A DNA stretch of 13,905 nt from an uncultured Collinsella sp. (GTDB taxonomy: Bacteria > Actinomycetota > Coriobacteriia > Coriobacteriales > Coriobacteriaceae), in assembly GCA_900546455.1 (NCBI GenBank), contig URCS01000051.1, positions 1 to 13,905 on the forward strand, read 5' to 3'. Position numbers and translations under genes: made by a program. A model generated the notes under the pieces. The model was given only the letters and a program-made list of their open reading frames with translations. It made no database searches and had not been told where the DNA came from. How positions within the stretch are numbered: the first letter of the stretch is position 1; every line of letters begins with the position of its first letter. Below are positions 12,853 to 13,905 of this stretch, piece after piece.

Positions 12853-13905
12853 CTACGACAGCTTAACGATCGGAGCGAAGCCCTTCATGAGCTTTTTGGT
12901 CTGGCCGGTCTTTTCGAATTGAACCTCGATCATGTCTCCAGCGACCGAGATCACGGTACCCGTGCCAAAGGTCTTATGGCTCACGGTATCGCCCGCGGCA
13001 AAGTCCTGCGATGCGCTGGCGCGATCGACCTTGCGCTCCACCGTCGGGGACACCTTGGACGAGGGCTTTTTGGCTCGCGGCGCGCCCGAGCCAAAGGTCG
13101 AGGCAACACGGCCGGCATCGGGCGAAACCCCACGATGGCGCTCGGTCCCGTAACTGCTGCCGCCAAAGAAGTCGTCAAAGCTCGATCCGCCGCGCGAACC
13201 GGAACCGCCGGTCGAACGCGTATGCGAACCGAACACCTTGCCGCCATACATATCCGAGCCCATGCCCGAGCCAAAGGTGCCGTGACGGTCGCCGCGCTTC
13301 TCCCAGCCCGTGCCCTCAAAACCGGCAGAACCGATACCGCTAAACTCGATATCCTCAAACGGAATCTCGTTGAGGAAACGCGAGCGCGGGTTGGCAGAGG
13401 TCGAGCCGTAGGTGCGACGCGTGGCCGCATAGGTCAAAAACAGGCGCTTACGGGCACGCGTGATGGCGACGTAGGCCAGGCGACGCTCCTCCTCGAGCTT
13501 GCCCGGGTCATCGCTGCCGCCAAAGTCGTGCACGTGCGGGAAGATGCCCTCCTCCATGCCGGCCACGAACACCGCCGGGAACTCCAGGCCCTTAGCGGAG
13601 TGGATGGTCATCATGGTGATGGCATGCGTCTCGCCGGCCAGGGAATCCAAGTCGGAGCGCAGGGCCAGCCACTCCATGAGTGCCGGCAGCGCCTTACAGG
13701 TGAGCGGACCGTAGGTGCGCTCGATCTCGTCGGCATGCACGGCACCCGCCGGCATCTCCGTCGGCGCGGCATAGGCGTTGCCCGCGATGGCGGCAGCCAA
13801 GGCATCCTGTGGCGAGAGTGCCGGAGCGGCCAAGCTATCGAGCGGATTGGAACCTGCGGCATCGCGCGCGCCGACAAGTGCCTCAAACGAGGATGCCGGG
13901 GCGGA
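12853..13905 (-). CDS. pcrA: ATP-dependent DNA helicase PcrA/UvrD, C-terminal part (5' end outside window)
   Basis: The last 350 residues of a superfamily 1A 3'-5' helicase used in nucleotide-excision repair and removal of RecA filaments. Visible, in fragment numbering, are motif V (MMTIHSAKGLEFPAVFVAGMEEG, about 98-120) and motif VI (EERRLAYVAITRARKRLFL, about 139-157). A long Gly/Ser/Arg-rich low-complexity linker follows (about 188-290), then a C-terminal Tudor-like module (FAAGDTVSHKTFGTGTV...FAPIVKL, about 302-349). That module in PcrA-type proteins contacts RNA polymerase. The presence of this last domain favours PcrA over Rep. The frame is open to the window edge at 13905; helicase motifs I-IV lie beyond it. 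The TAG stop (12853-12855) is 7 nt from a perfect 30-bp inverted repeat. Confidence 0.93.
   Translation of the reverse strand, partial: SAPASSFEALVGARDAAGSNPLDSLAAPALSPQDALAAAIAGNAYAAPTEMPAGAVHADEIERTYGPLTCKALPALMEWLALRSDLDSLAGETHAITMMTIHSAKGLEFPAVFVAGMEEGIFPHVHDFGGSDDPGKLEEERRLAYVAITRARKRLFLTYAATRRTYGSTSANPRSRFLNEIPFEDIEFSGIGSAGFEGTGWEKRGDRHGTFGSGMGSDMYGGKVFGSHTRSTGGSGSRGGSSFDDFFGGSSYGTERHRGVSPDAGRVASTFGSGAPRAKKPSSKVSPTVERKVDRASASQDFAAGDTVSHKTFGTGTVISVAGDMIEVQFEKTGQTKKLMKGFAPIVKLS

Overview
The window looks like a chromosomal segment from a Coriobacteriia member, most likely Collinsella or a close relative. This rests on the roughly 60% GC content, the Actinomycetota-type aminotransferase, the PTS-based sugar metabolism and general recall of such gene sets. 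No rRNA or other taxonomic marker is present, so the genus is an inference.

Layout. (1) Positions 1-2265, all minus strand: a TatA/TatB-type translocase subunit cut by the window edge, a lone STAS anti-anti-sigma protein, and a PLP-dependent aspartate-type aminotransferase. (2) Positions 2415-2916: an unrecognised 84-aa plus-strand gene, followed by an AT-rich, non-coding 232-bp element with matching inverted ends. The right end of that element doubles as a terminator. (3) Positions 2957-6626, minus strand: NhaA Na+/H+ antiporter, Mn-dependent family II pyrophosphatase (PpaC) and a ROK sugar kinase. nhaA has a strong intrinsic terminator inside its own 5' leader, which is a candidate attenuator. 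(4) Positions 6868-12569: a sugar utilisation locus. On the minus strand lie a GH1 6-phospho-glycosidase and PTS EIIC, EIIB and EIIA. Divergent on the plus strand lie a GntR/UTRA regulator and a type I mannose-6-phosphate isomerase. (5) Positions 12595-12845: a 17-bp perfect hairpin and a 130-bp structure with perfect 30-bp inverted arms. (6) Positions 12853-13905, minus strand: the C-terminal part of a PcrA/UvrD helicase that runs off the right edge.

How it fits together. EIIA, EIIB, EIIC, GH1 phospho-glycosidase, GntR regulator, ROK kinase and PMI are the gene families of the Bacillus subtilis gmu (glucomannan utilisation) operon, apart from the extracellular mannanase. The likely pathway is: PTS import and phosphorylation of a beta-disaccharide (mannobiose, cellobiose or mixed); intracellular GH1 cleavage; ROK phosphorylation of the free sugar; PMI conversion of mannose-6-P to fructose-6-P. 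The PTS EIIC gene appears to have a one-base insertion close to its start.

No tRNA, rRNA, CRISPR array, transposase or prophage gene was seen. Several intergenic spaces instead carry palindromic repeats: a GGGACAGG...TTTTGGCAGGTT family at two loci and a related GGGACAGGTT/TTTGCAC element at a third. These are the best candidates for undescribed elements here.
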